Source: Vermamoeba vermiformis (Eukaryota > Tubulinea > Echinamoebida). From it: DNA of 64,000 nt. The stretch lies in contig JBEWZL010000270.1 of assembly GCA_045837725.1 (NCBI GenBank), positions 248,001-312,000 of the forward strand, in the 5' to 3' direction. The notes under the pieces were generated by a model. It searched no databases, was not told the origin of the DNA, and saw nothing but the letters and a program-made list of their open reading frames with translations. Shown here piece by piece: positions 25,013-38,643 of this stretch (within the stretch, counting starts at the first letter, position 1; each line of letters starts with the position of its first letter). The position numbers and the translations under genes were made by a program.

Positions 25013-25065
25013 CGGACAAAGACAGCCTGTCCAGCAATTTTTGGCATTTCAATTGCGAAACAAAT

Positions 25066-26248
25066 ATGAGTGCAACAAATAACGCAATGAGTTCTGCCAA
25101 GAATAACATTTCAAAAAATAAAAAAAGAAAAAGATCAGATGATAGCGAATCTAGCTCTGAAAGTGAAGTAGAAATTAAGAAAACGAATACAAACAGTAAG
25201 AATAAAAAATTAAAAGCGAATGAAGATCCGGAGAAAGCACAGCAACTCAAGCAAGCTTTGAAGGATCACGAAGTTACCTTGACAAGTGCGCAAAAAGAGA
25301 ATAAAAAGAATAAAACTCCTGGAAAAATACGTGCAAATAAGTTACCGCATCGAATGGACAAGTCAATTAAAGACAAGTCGTGGCCGAAAGTTGAGGGATT
25401 CAAAGTACGATCCAACATGAGCTTTAAATCATTTTTCATTTGTTTTCAGCATTTATCTAGACTATGTATGATATTAACATTATTATCTAATCATATAGAA
25501 TATCGGCGTGTGCTCTGGATCGCCTGGGATCTTCAAAGAATTATCGCCGATGAAACTTGGACCAATTGCACATGAGGAAGCTGGTCTTCCTGCCGCTAAA
25601 AACTTGGAAAACTTATGGCAGTATAGTAAAGCAAGTTGATTGATCGGAAAAGTCCGCAACAAGCCTAACAGATCTCGCGTTTTAGGTTTTCAGCGGGGAT
25701 GTGGATTCCAAAGGCAATATTTTACCTTCATGGTACGCCAGAAGAAAACAAGGATTTGCTGACGCAAAGCCTCATAGGTACGTTAATTGTTTTTGAGTTG
25801 TTGAAAGATTGATCTGATCGAGCGCTTTTTAGACGCGCCAAAAAATTAAGTCCTGGTGAAAAGACATTGTATTCTTTTTGGAAGGGCGAAAAGCTTGATT
25901 ATATGCAAGCTCGAAAAAAGATTTACTGCCCTTTGTACGCCGAATATGTCGTAAAAACAGCTGCGTGGACCAAACTTAAAGAATTGATGAATGATGGCTA
26001 TAATATTCAAGTTCTCGGATATGATGGCTATGATTACGTTGCGTAAGTACTAAATTGATACATAATAAGTCTTTAATTATTGATTTAATATCGTACTTTC
26101 GTTGACGGATGTGAGTTGACGAATTAATTTCTTATGTAGAGAAGGAAAAACATTAAAAGAATGCTTTAACGATACTTCAAGACCATTTGGTCACGAATTA
26201 GTCATCGCTTGCTTATTGGTCGGCGAGAAACCGTGGGAAGATGAATAA
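25066..26248 (+). CDS. Uncharacterised conserved protein with basic low-complexity N-terminus
   Basis: Five exons (25066-25404, 25499-25630, 25686-25777, 25833-26042, 26140-26248) encode 293 aa. The first 100 aa are Lys/Ser/Glu-rich (NKKRKRSDDSESSSESEVE), likely nuclear or nucleolar. The folded part has motifs LSPMKLGPIAHEEAGLPAAK, LWQYSKVF, WYARRKQGFAD, FWKGEKLDYMQARKKIYCPL, LGYDGYDY and PFGHELVIACLL. From memory this pattern (L.PM.LGP..., W.G..LDY.EARK.IY.PLYA, DGYD, FGH) recurs in uncharacterised proteins of bacteria and giant viruses; I cannot run the search. Intron 2 uses a GC donor (AAA/GCAAGT). The transposon ends about 50 bp before the start codon. Confidence 0.7.
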
Positions 26249-26594
26249 ACAAGCGGATCTGCTGTTTATTTGAGTTTAGTCTACTTTTGATCGTACGATC
26301 AATAAATAACGAGCTTTTATACCAACCTCTGTGCCGAGATTCGTCACAATTTCCTTTTTTTACGTTCACGAGCAGAATTCGTACCGTTTCCTTTTGAGTA
26401 ATCATGTTAGAATCTAAATCAGCTTGAGATTGAATACATTCAAAGAATGAGGTAACAAAAGATTACGCCAAAAACCCAAAAAATGGGTTTCATGCCAAAT
26501 TAACCCATTTCTGGGAAATGCAACAACTGCGAATTGGGGAAGGAAGTTCATTTAACGTGAACAATTTCGTTCAGTTACACTAATATTAATCAAC
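26249..26594. promoter_or_regulatory. Intergenic region with putative promoter of paralog C
   Basis: The upstream gene's stop overlaps a polyadenylation-like AATAAA (GAATAAACAAG at 26,244). Just before paralog C, around 26,470-26,520, alternating CCCA and TGGG blocks form small nested inverted repeats. No gene is supported. Confidence 0.4.
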
Positions 26595-27668
26595 ATGTCG
26601 ACAACACGCACTGCATTCCTATTTTTTATAGGAGCATTGGTTTATTTTGCCTCAGCTTCATATAAGCCCGCTTATTACCCTTATGGTCCCCAAGTAAACG
26701 TCTCTTTTGATCAGCTGATTGGATGGAAGCGCTGCTGGATGAACGTGTATAATAATCAATCCGATGGTGTTGAAGAGGTCTTCAATAAGTGCACTGGAGC
26801 GCATCTGCTCTACGGATGCCGAAACGGATCCAGTGTCGAAGCATTCACGGTGATGGCAGTAGGTCTTAGATCTATAATGATGAACGATACTGGAAGCGAC
26901 AACGAGGATCAAGTTTCAATTGATAACGGAGTTGGCTTCTACTTCAACAACGTGACGTCCATTGGCTTCATCAGAGCTGAAGATTCTGTCGGCAAAAATA
27001 CTTGCGATATGGACTCTACTAACGGCGAATATCGGCTATGTTGGCACACATCTTGTAAGTTCATACAAATTTTTTCGGCAAGTGAACGTTCTTTAACGTC
27101 AAGTTTTGCAGATTATCCAGAGGAAGGTGACACTGTTCCGACGTTTAAGGGCGGTTATCGATGCGGAGTGACTCAAGATCTTAACGACGACGCTCAATGG
27201 ATCCGTGAGATCTGGATGCCTGCTGATCCGTGTGAAGGAAAGAACGAAGGTGACTCTTGCGACGACTTCAATCCGTGCACAACTGCCACGACATGTCAAT
27301 CTGGTGTTTGCACTGGTGGCAAGCCTGCTTGTGGCTGTTTGGAGTGCGACACAACTCTTGGCTGCTTGACTACTCCTGTCGCTAACGGCACAACGTGTGA
27401 CGACGACAACTTGTGCACTCAAATTGACACGTGTCAATCTGGTGTTTGCGTTGGTTCATCGCCGAAAGTGTGCTTATCAGAACAACAATGCTTCAACTCG
27501 ACTTGTGTTCCGACAACAGGCAAATGCGAGCTTACTGCCATCGAAGACTGCGCTACGCCCACAGAGGCTGGTTCACGACCAACTTCACTTTCATCTAACG
27601 GACGGGAACTGACCACATCGCTAGTGTCAATGCTCGGTGTAACATTGATGGCTATAGCACTACTGTAA
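26595..27668 (+). CDS. Secreted Cys-rich GPI-type surface protein, paralog C
   Basis: Two exons (26595-27054, 27112-27668) encode 338 aa. There is a signal peptide (TAFLFFIGALVYFASA), then PAYYPYGPQVNVSFDQLIGWKRCW and KCTGAHLLYGCRN, the TGSDNEDQVS and YRLCWH motifs, then PADPCEGKNEGDSC and three Cys modules almost identical to paralog A. A hydrophobic C-terminus fits a GPI signal. The intron lies at the same site and phase as in A and B. The gene is on the opposite strand, 14 kb from A, so the family has spread by more than simple tandem duplication. The stop overlaps a TAAATAAAAATAAA polyadenylation-like run. Confidence 0.75.
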   Translation: MSTTRTAFLFFIGALVYFASASYKPAYYPYGPQVNVSFDQLIGWKRCWMNVYNNQSDGVEEVFNKCTGAHLLYGCRNGSSVEAFTVMAVGLRSIMMNDTGSDNEDQVSIDNGVGFYFNNVTSIGFIRAEDSVGKNTCDMDSTNGEYRLCWHTSCKFIQIFSASERSLTSSFADYPEEGDTVPTFKGGYRCGVTQDLNDDAQWIREIWMPADPCEGKNEGDSCDDFNPCTTATTCQSGVCTGGKPACGCLECDTTLGCLTTPVANGTTCDDDNLCTQIDTCQSGVCVGSSPKVCLSEQQCFNSTCVPTTGKCELTAIEDCATPTEAGSRPTSLSSNGRELTTSLVSMLGVTLMAIALL

Positions 27669-27769
27669 ATAAAAATAAACTCCTCGAATTACACGTTAAA
27701 ACATTCACAAGCCAATTAATAGTTACTTCGCTAAAAACTAGTTTACTGTACATACTTAGATAAAGTCAC

Positions 27770-30700
27770 TCACGGAATGATTTTTTTCTGTTTCATTACA
27801 CTGCGCAAGTTATCCGCGTGCACGCAAGCAGACGCCAAGGCCCAAATCTTTTGATTGATGTGCAAGTGACCTAACGTCATCGTGTGCAATGTGTATCGCA
27901 ACAAAGTCACGTGCAACGCCAAAATGTCATTGGTGCCAATATCAATGTTCTTCATCAAACTGCGAATAGTCGACACTGTGTTCCATGCGCGCACAATGTG
28001 AGGTGTTTTAATGATCTCTGGTTTCTCGGCCAAAAATCCTTGAGGCACCGTCCTGCACGAGAAGACGTTAGCAATCATAACAAACAAAAAGTGATAAAAT
28101 TTGTACGTACTCGAAGGTCCTGTAGGCCTCTGTAATGGCCAGTGCTTCTTCGAGCTGATCGGAATTGTAGATCGAAGTTTCACAGTACATAATATCGTTC
28201 TCGACCTGTGAAAAATATTTCATAAGTCAAGTCTTACAAGCGAATCTAAGCCTCGCTCCTTTGTACCTTTAAGATATCTTTCCACACGTGGGCCTTAGCG
28301 GTAAAGAAGAAATCGATCAGCCAAATATTGTGATTCTCGTCGACCATGATATTTTGCAAGTTCAGATCACCTAAATTGAATACCAGTAAGAAAGACGCAA
28401 CGCGTAATTTAATGCACTAATATTTCCTTTTTAGGAAAGTTTGACTTACCGTGCACGAATGACAGCATGAAGCTTTGATCGCGACTCCATCGCTTCAAGA
28501 CTTCAAGTTCCTCTTGCATGAAGAACACGACGTTCTTGTACGAGTGCGTCGGATTGATGAACTCGAGCACAGGCTTCATAACATAATCGCCAATGTCAAC
28601 GCTGTTTTTGGCTCGTGGGCTGATGTTGCCTCCACTGTGCGAGTGCTCGTCATTGGATGAATTCAAATCGTGCGACTTTTCGCCGCTCTTTTCTTTCTGC
28701 GTCTTTTCAATGAGCTCTTCAAGTGCAATCATCGAGTCCATAATGCGCTTTTTGATGTGTGGAATAGAATCGGATCCACCTGCGCCTAAACCCCAGCCCT
28801 AATTTAATTACAGATTAATAAGTTGCAAGAGTATTAATCTTGATATATATTTAGCATTAGCTATCATAAAATGTTGAGGGACTATATTATGTAATCGTGA
28901 TAGGTTCAAAAAGTTGCGGATGTGCACGGATCTGTTGTGTACTTACCTTTCCATCAAACTCGTATTTAGCCAATAGATCAAATCTCTCTTCACGGCATCG
29001 CGTGTAGAATCGAGCCAAGACTTGACCGAAAATCTTCCTTAAGATCTTGTTGATCTGATCCTGTGCTTCGTTGGGCAACGAGTACAACGACTTAAATGAT
29101 ATAGTATTGCCTTCGTGCGATGCGAATGCAAATTTAATGCCTAAATATCCATTGTTAGTTCGTGCTATTTGATTTCTATATTTGGCTGAAGGTCACTTAC
29201 CGCCTCTAGTCTCCGACTCAGCAAAGCTTAATAAGGCAGGAGCATAGTTTCCTAAAATAGGCTCGACCTTCTCAAAGTTAATTCGTTCTTGCGCAATAGC
29301 GTCTCTAGGTCCTAACTTGATCACAAATGGACCTTGTTCGTGACCTTCAGCATCGTAGCCTGTCACGAGCAAGACACGTGCACCACTGAAACCTCCAGTC
29401 AACAACTTGTCAATCGAGACTCGCGTGCTATTGCGGAATAACATTCTGAGAGCAAAACGTTAGTCACGTGCAAGATCTGGTATGAAAATTTCGCGGATGT
29501 GACCCTTACCCCATGATCTTCTTGTCTTCAGAAAGCAACGAAACTTTGTCTTGAATTTCTGCAAAGAATGTAGGCTTGACCATGTACTCGAAGGTATTTG
29601 ATTTGTCAGGGAAGAGCCAATTAGCGTACTCAGCCACTGAGTCGAACACGTGGGTCTCGAGCAATGATTGGATCTGCTCAAGGGCGTTGAAATGCTTGCT
29701 GCGCGAGAAGCTAGCCGTGAGTGCGGAACACGTGGCAACTTGCTCGAAGACCATGCGTGTCTTGAGCTCGTAGATTGTGAAGTAAATCTTCGCGTCCGTC
29801 CAAACACCAACAACTCCCACGCGAATAGGTCGACCTTTGGCCTTCACTTTAGCAGCCTCCAAGATTTCTTTCAGATTGGTATTTTCTATAATCGAAGCAT
29901 TAGCCAGGTACATCATAATACAAGCCCTTTCCTAAAAAGGAAGTACTTCGTTACTTACCGAAATCGTTCAGACCAGTGCCGTCGACGATGAACTCGTTCT
30001 CTTGCAATTTCAAGTCACCCCAGACAAAGTCGCAGCCCTTGGTGCCTTTAATGCAATGCGGGCCAAACCTGTCCAAGTGTGCCTTTTGAGAGTGATCTTT
30101 GTCATCGTGATAGTCACGGATCTACACGAATTGTCAGTAATGATTAAACACTGCACCCGATACTACTCACGTGAATAATAGTCGTGTTTCTAACTTGCTG
30201 CTTCTTAGCGTGTAATAGAAGCTGGATCATAGGTCCTAAATCATAGTTAGTAAAAAAGTACTGAAAAATCAACTGGTGTTCCACATGCCTTCAGCAGGGT
30301 TGTCGCCTAAAATTCTTCGTGCCTCTTTGTGGCCAATGTGCAGCGTTGACGGCAAGGGCTCATTCTCGTTGAGCACGGAGCAGAAATCGTTTTGGAATGA
30401 TTGTGTGATGAAGATGGTGTAGACTCCAGTTGATGGATTGGCACGGTAAAGATTGGTCAAGAACAACAAATTCGTTTTCACATTGCCCTGGTAAGAAGTA
30501 CATTAATACGGATATGATAATATAGATATCGAGATGTTACTTACCGTCAAAATATCGTCGACAGTGATGAGCACTTTAATGCCCATCTTCTTGGCAGACT
30601 CAACGACCAACCACGCACGAGCTCGGTCAGTCATTGTGGACAACTCAGGCAGTGTTTGCAAACCAGCCTTAGCGCCGCCAGTCACGTGCAACAAAATCAA

Positions 30701-33196
30701 GTAGTTCTCGCCGCTTTGGAAATCTGCGCCAATATCTCGCGCCACCTTGTTGAAGTTCTTCAAGTGCAAGTTGACCCAAGCCAATAAGTCACTGCTCAAT
30801 TCAGGTGTATTTGCCAAGTGTCTCTTGCCCGCGTTAATCGTCGGAAACGCGCCAGAAGTGCGTCGCTTGAGTAACTGGGATTGTCTCAATGGAGCACCTG
30901 TCGAGACCACCTCTTGATCACGGCCAGTGTTGACAATATCAGGAATATCTGACACGACCCAATAGACATAAATCTATTCAACCAATCAACGTTAGCACGT
31001 GTAATTTATTAGTCACCAAATGTATTTTCTTTACTTACTCTGAGCATTTGCCAAACGAATTCCAAAAGTGAGCCAGGCTATAATAATACAAATATTAGAC
31101 CGAGCGATATTAATTTTCAGGTACCTTTCGCAGGATCTCGTTGACGTCAGGCACGTCACAACCAAATTCATTAGCCAAATTGACAGCGGTCTCCAAGTAA
31201 GTGTCTTGATTGAGACCACTCAAATATCGCTCGTTGAATACATTCGAATCGAGTTGAGGACCAATGTTTGCCAATAATTTGCTGCAGGCAAAAAATATTA
31301 ATAGAAGCTCTTTAGACGGCATATAAATTAACGTAATTGCCGTGCAACTCATTTTTTCGACAAATTAATTTTGCGATACAACGTGTCAGCTAAAGAAGTT
31401 TAACACGTGGTCAAATAAAAATCACGTGATCTGAAAGTTTTTGAACGATGACTCATCGATGAAAAATTACACTTACCAAGGAATAAGACCATTCTTGATC
31501 GTGTCTACGAATCCATTTACATCTTCAGGGTTGAATGGCAAGTAATGACGAAGTGACAGATCCTCGCCTAAGAGCGCGTTGATTTGTTGAGCAAATACTC
31601 TGGCCTCAAGTCTTTGTCTGGGATTTAATCCAAAATCGTCATAATACAATACCTATATTAATAATAGACATTAGGCTCGGTTAAGATTTTCACCAAAATG
31701 TAAGGAAAAATGAGATCTGGATGTACTTACGCCTTTGTACTTTTGAGCAGTGAAGCACGTCAAGTCCCATATTTGCGAAGGGTGCTTCGAATTTACTGGC
31801 GACGAAATCAATCGAGCGCCGTAGAGATTTGACGAGGACTTCAACTTGGCACCACTAACACGAACAAGTTAGATCTGGTTACAATGGACTGCACTAAACT
31901 AAGCTCGAACTTACCCTTTCATATCATAAAGGGCCACTTCTAGGGCTTCGGAACTTTCCAAATTAAGCAATTGTGCGCCGTTGTAAGTCCATTTTTGGTT
32001 CGGAGCGGCACGTGACAAGAAAATGATCAAATTCTTGTGCAGTCTGGACGAAGAGTCTAATACAAGTCCCGAGAATACACTTTCGATAATACCATCTTTT
32101 CTGAATCTCCACAATTGATTCGTATTCCTGTATAGAACGTTAGATCTGGATGCGATTTCACCAAATAAGGAAATGTTAGCACGTACCAGGGATGATGATG
32201 CTTCAATCTAAACATGACAACAGGCGTGCCTGGCTCTTTTTTCTTGTAATAAACATCGAGCACGAGGTTCGTGTCGCGTAATTGGATGTAAAACGGGATC
32301 GGCAAATACTCGAACTGCCAGTTGCTATAAAGATGCAATTCAGTTTTGCTAGGCATATCAATCCATTCAAGGTCTGGAGCCACGTCGCTGTCTTCATTTG
32401 CAGCCTGAACTATTGCAATCTTTCGGAGGTACGTGTTCATAAAGAAGAAGTGATCGTAAGGTACGAATCGTTGCATGTATGAATTTGTCTCATCCTCATC
32501 TTTTCCAAGCACCAAGGCCTTGACTATCAGCGTCACTTTATCTTTTTCTATTGAAGAATAAAATAGTTAGCGAGATCGTACTTTCAAAATAAAATTTTTA
32601 TCGATAAAGTGTGATTATGGAATTGCAGCTCATCAATATTTATGACGTCAAACTTGAAAAATTATAGTATATTTACCCGATTTTAATGTGAGCACTAAGC
32701 CCTGTTTTCCGACGCTTTGGATCGATCCGTCAGTGCGCCACCTCCAAAGTTGCTTTTCACAATCTGCGGGCTCAAACGTTTGCTTTGCGAGCTTGACTAA
32801 CGCGCCACTAGCGAAATCATCGGTTTCGAAGACCCAATTCGTACCTGAAATAAAGTTAAATTTCAGTCGTGATCGGATGTTTTTATTCTGTTATTCTTAG
32901 CTGAATTATTTTTTGCTTATTTTTTGAAAATTGTAAGAACTCTTACCTCGTAGCTTAATGTAGAAGGGCGGAGAACAGTACTCGTTTGCTGCAGAACCAG
33001 ATTTAGATAATGGGTTAACAACACGTTCCACCAAATCTACGACATGGTTATATCGTGCACAAATATCAAAAATATTTTAAAAATAATTTCCTTCATTATT
33101 CAATTCGTTTACAACTTTTCGTTACCAGATGAAATCTGGAACGTTACCTTTGGCCAAACGAGCCACTATTGGAGATTTGACATTATCCTTCTCCAT
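27770..33196 (-). CDS. Multidomain fusion: two ricin-B trefoils, fimbrin-type CH1-CH2, nicotinamidase-like pseudo-hydrolase, APH/TCAD9-like kinase
   Basis: Twenty phase-compatible exons (first 33148-33196, last 27770-28052) encode about 1,297 aa. Domains in order: trefoil 1 (~35-160; PPFYIKLRGTNWVFETDD, CEKQLWRWR); trefoil 2 (~180-335; PFYIQLRDTNLVLDVYY and three QxW motifs QLWRF, QKWTY, QIWDL); CH1 (~340-460; LGEDLSLRHYLPFNPED, CKLLANIGP, LLEFVWQMLR); CH2 (~505-625; DLLAWVNLHLKNFNKVA, NYLILLHVTGG, KTNLLFLTNLY). Then an isochorismatase/nicotinamidase fold (~625-830; QNDFC, RDYHDDKDH, FGPHCIKGTKGCDFV, GVVGVWTDAKIYFT) lacks the catalytic Asp and Cys (Ser and Lys instead). Last is an APH-like kinase (~885-1297) with GGFSGARV, FVIKLGPRD, HGDLNLQNIMVD and WLIDF, apparently active. 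No signal peptide; likely cytosolic and actin-associated. One donor (30,273, GTTGAT) is weak. Confidence 0.8.
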
Positions 33197-35476
<2,280 letters not shown>

Positions 35477-35680
35477 ATTATTTGATCGCCTACGAGCATC
35501 TTGTAACATTAAAAACCCATAAAAATACACAAATTAAAAAAATATCGAGTCCTTTATTCAATTTACTAGTTCCTAACTCTTCGTTGCGACTTAAACTAAT
35601 ATTGCAGACACGTCGCATAGTGATTTATTATGCGAGTTACCGTTAATTTTTATTCGAACCGTTGCGCAACGAAGACCACA

Positions 35681-36874
35681 ATGGACAATCAACACTGCTT
35701 GTTCGACCAGCTTCCTTCAGAGCTTAATGTATTCATAATTAGGATGTTGGACACGCATACTATAATAAGGTATAGTTTGTTGCGAAGAAAATTGAACTCG
35801 AACTACAATTATAATTATTTAAAAATGAAAATTAAATATTTAATTCTGTATTTATTCACGCAGAACGTCTACGACTTGCAAGCGATGGCTAAATAATGCC
35901 AAGTGGGTTACTGATTTGGATATTTTGATGACATCCAAAAACGAAAAACTAATTGCCACCGAAGAACCGCCAATAGATTGGAATGCTGTTGGCTGTACTC
36001 TAAAAAAATTTTCTCCTGCTAAAATACGGTCTTTGGCTTTCGAGCTCAGACCTAATCCGCTTTACAGTACTTTCCCTGTTGCTAAACGTACGTTCCTTAT
36101 ATATGTAATACTAAGCTTATTCTAACAATATTATTAATAGATTTTATTCGTAATTTGACCTGCTTAGAGTCGCTGACAATTAGCAGTTGTCTTATTTCAC
36201 CGTTCTATGTGAGCTGCCGGCAAATGACTGAGTTACATGTACTTGGAATAATTCCTTGCCGCGATGATTTTGCGGATTGCGTTAAAGGACTGACGAATTT
36301 GGAAAAGCTGTCATTTCAGATGGGAAACCATTTCGTACATTCTCTCGATTTCGGATTTGTCAGATGGGGAGGACTGCCAAACTGCACGTGGTTGAAAATA
36401 CGTGACGGCAATGCATCTTGGAATATGTACATGGGTTTGATGACTCAGCTAAAGCATTTGTATATGGAGAACGCGTACATTGACGACCATCGGTTCGACC
36501 AGTACACAACATTGACTAATTTGGAAGTGCTAAGCCTGACCGGACTAAAATCGCAAGCTCCGCTTTCGAATTCGGAAAAGAAATTCTACTTGGATCGTCC
36601 TCCACGAATTTCAAATCCGCATCCGATCAGTGGCTTGCGACACTTGACTACCTTGAGGAGCTTGACTTATTTGGATATTTCAGAAATACGAGAGCCTATT
36701 AGTATGCAAGAATCCGATACATACAGTTCGGAATTTGACGTGGCCGAGTACCTTAGGCATTGGCCAAAGTTAAAGACTATCAACCTTACTGGCACTAATA
36801 TTGGCGAGGTAAATGAAGAGAGACTACGCAATATTGATGGTTTGACGATTGAGAAGCAAAATTGGACCGTTTAA
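35681..36874 (+). CDS. F-box/LRR protein, divergent dispersed copy
   Basis: Three exons (35681-35769, 35864-36087, 36141-36874) encode 348 aa. The F-box is MDNQHCLFDQLPSELNVFII..DTHTI, then after intron 1 RTSTTCKRWLNNAKWV. LRR-like segments follow (NLTCLESLTISSCLIS, YTTLTNLEVLSLTGL, LTTLRSLTYLDIS). It differs from the 5-12 kb tandem set: no basic leader exon, a more standard LPSEL F-box, and an intron splitting the F-box. This makes it a distant relative rather than a recent copy. Probable SCF adaptor. Confidence 0.75.
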
Positions 36875-36949
36875 ATACTCTTTGTAACGGCTGTCAGTTA
36901 CGCGATCTTTTTACGTGAATCCGATGTGTTAGTGGTTCAATGCTCTTTA

Positions 36950-38643
36950 TTAAAACATCGCAATGCCTTCTTCACTATCGCTGTCTTCCTCTTTTTTAAT
37001 TTCTTGTGGCGCATCTGGCGTCACGATTGGCGCTTTGTCCTCGAATTCAAAATTGTTATTAAAGTCTTCAGCCGATGTGGCAATATGAATCTCTTCCTTA
37101 TGTTCATTTCCGTCGCCTTCGCGTTGCTTTTTAGCTGCCGCACTCGCTGCTTGGCGTGCTCGAAGTGCTTCAATATCGCGCTTCTTTTGCTCTGGATCCT
37201 CCGTGTAACTTCTGATATTGAAGTTAGGAAACTTTGCCGCGTCGACTACGCTCAACCCACACGTTGTCTATAATAGAATAATATTATTAGTATCGCGTAA
37301 CAAGTGAGCTATGTGATCCGGATCCCGATCTTACCTTGAAGACTTCAACGATGATAAGCTTATCAGGGTTATTTAAATCGACTATATTAGGTCTTCCCAC
37401 TTGCATAACTAACGCTTTAGTGATGACATCTTTCTTCATGCTCGTGTTGTTACGATTTCTGTACTCAATTTTGAACTGCGAAAAAAATTAGTACACGTGC
37501 TGGATCCAGCACAATTGGATATTAAATTGTAAATATAGGTCATTTATATAGTATGTGTTCGTGCTTACTCGAAGGGGCTTGCCAGCGTTCGCGAAATCGG
37601 CTGCAATAATTTCCTTGGCGACATTAGTAATGATATCTTTGCCAGCGTGACACGTCTTCAAAATCGGAAAAACTTTGTTCGTGAATCGCGTGCGGGGCTG
37701 GCCTCCTTCTTTTAAATCTGCAAAGATCTTTTGTAAGAACTCTCGTGGGTCAATTCTGTCATCAGCGATCCGAATAAACACAATGTTTTTGCATTTAGCG
37801 TTGAACCTACGATAGGACCGATTAGAGAAATTTCCTTATATGGTAATGGGTATTGTAATATTACTTGAAAAATCGTTTGTGCTTCTTTTGTCTGGCTTCG
37901 CTGATCTCTTTCGCTAACTGATCGTGGATGTTCAATTCCTTAGTGTCGTTATTATTATCATCCTTATTCTCTGTCTTAGTCTTAATATTCTTTTCATCGT
38001 TATTCTCATTGCCGTCTTTTTCATCGTGTTGTTCTTCCTCTTCTTGTTGCTGATCTTCCTTGATCGCATTTTCATCGATTGGATAATATTTATCAGCGAC
38101 CTAATAAAATAATACGTATTAATATATTATAATTGTTACTAATCTGATATTGTCTTACCTCGTTCATAATATCTAACATTTCTTGAACGCACTTGTTTTC
38201 TCTCGCCATATCGCAGGTAATTAAAAATCCTTTGAGTCCATCTTCCAAATTAGGCACTCTAGGGCGTGGAGGAGCATTGGGGTCTTTTGGTTTTCTTTCT
38301 GTATTTGGTTGTTGGCCTTCTTGGTTTTCGTTGGATGCATCTGCGTTCGTGTCACCTTGTCCGCCTTCACTCGTCGATTGATCTTGGGTCTTGCGTTTTT
38401 TCTATAATTTTATACAATTTTTTAGAACGAGATCAAAAAATAAACTGCGATCCGATCGCGAAAATTAAATAAAATAATTTAAAACGATCTATAATCACAG
38501 CACAATAATAATAATAATCTTACTTGTTTTTTCCAGTTATTTTCCCATTTTCCTTTACGTTTCTGACCGGGTGCAGCGTTTTCGTCTGATCCGCCTTCTA
38601 CCTTCACTTCCTTCTCAACTTTAGGTTGGTTATCGGTCTCCAT
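36950..38643 (-). CDS. THUMP-domain tRNA acetyltransferase adaptor (THUMPD1/Tan1)
   Basis: Six exons (38524-38643, 38159-38401, 37865-38100, 37569-37806, 37335-37475, 36950-37267) encode 431 aa. A basic N-terminus (GQKRKGKWENNWKKQ) is followed by an acidic low-complexity insert (QQQEEEEQHDEKDGNEN). The THUMP domain has RTRFTNKVFPILKTCHAGK, FKIEYRNRNN, RPNIVDLNNPDKLIIVEVFK, then the Tan1 signature CGLSVVDAAKFPNFNIRSY. Tan1/THUMPD1 binds tRNA and partners with Nat10/Kre33 to make ac4C12 in tRNA-Ser and tRNA-Leu. An extra acidic C-terminal tail (EEDSDSEEG) is lineage-specific. All THUMP hallmarks are present. Confidence 0.88.
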
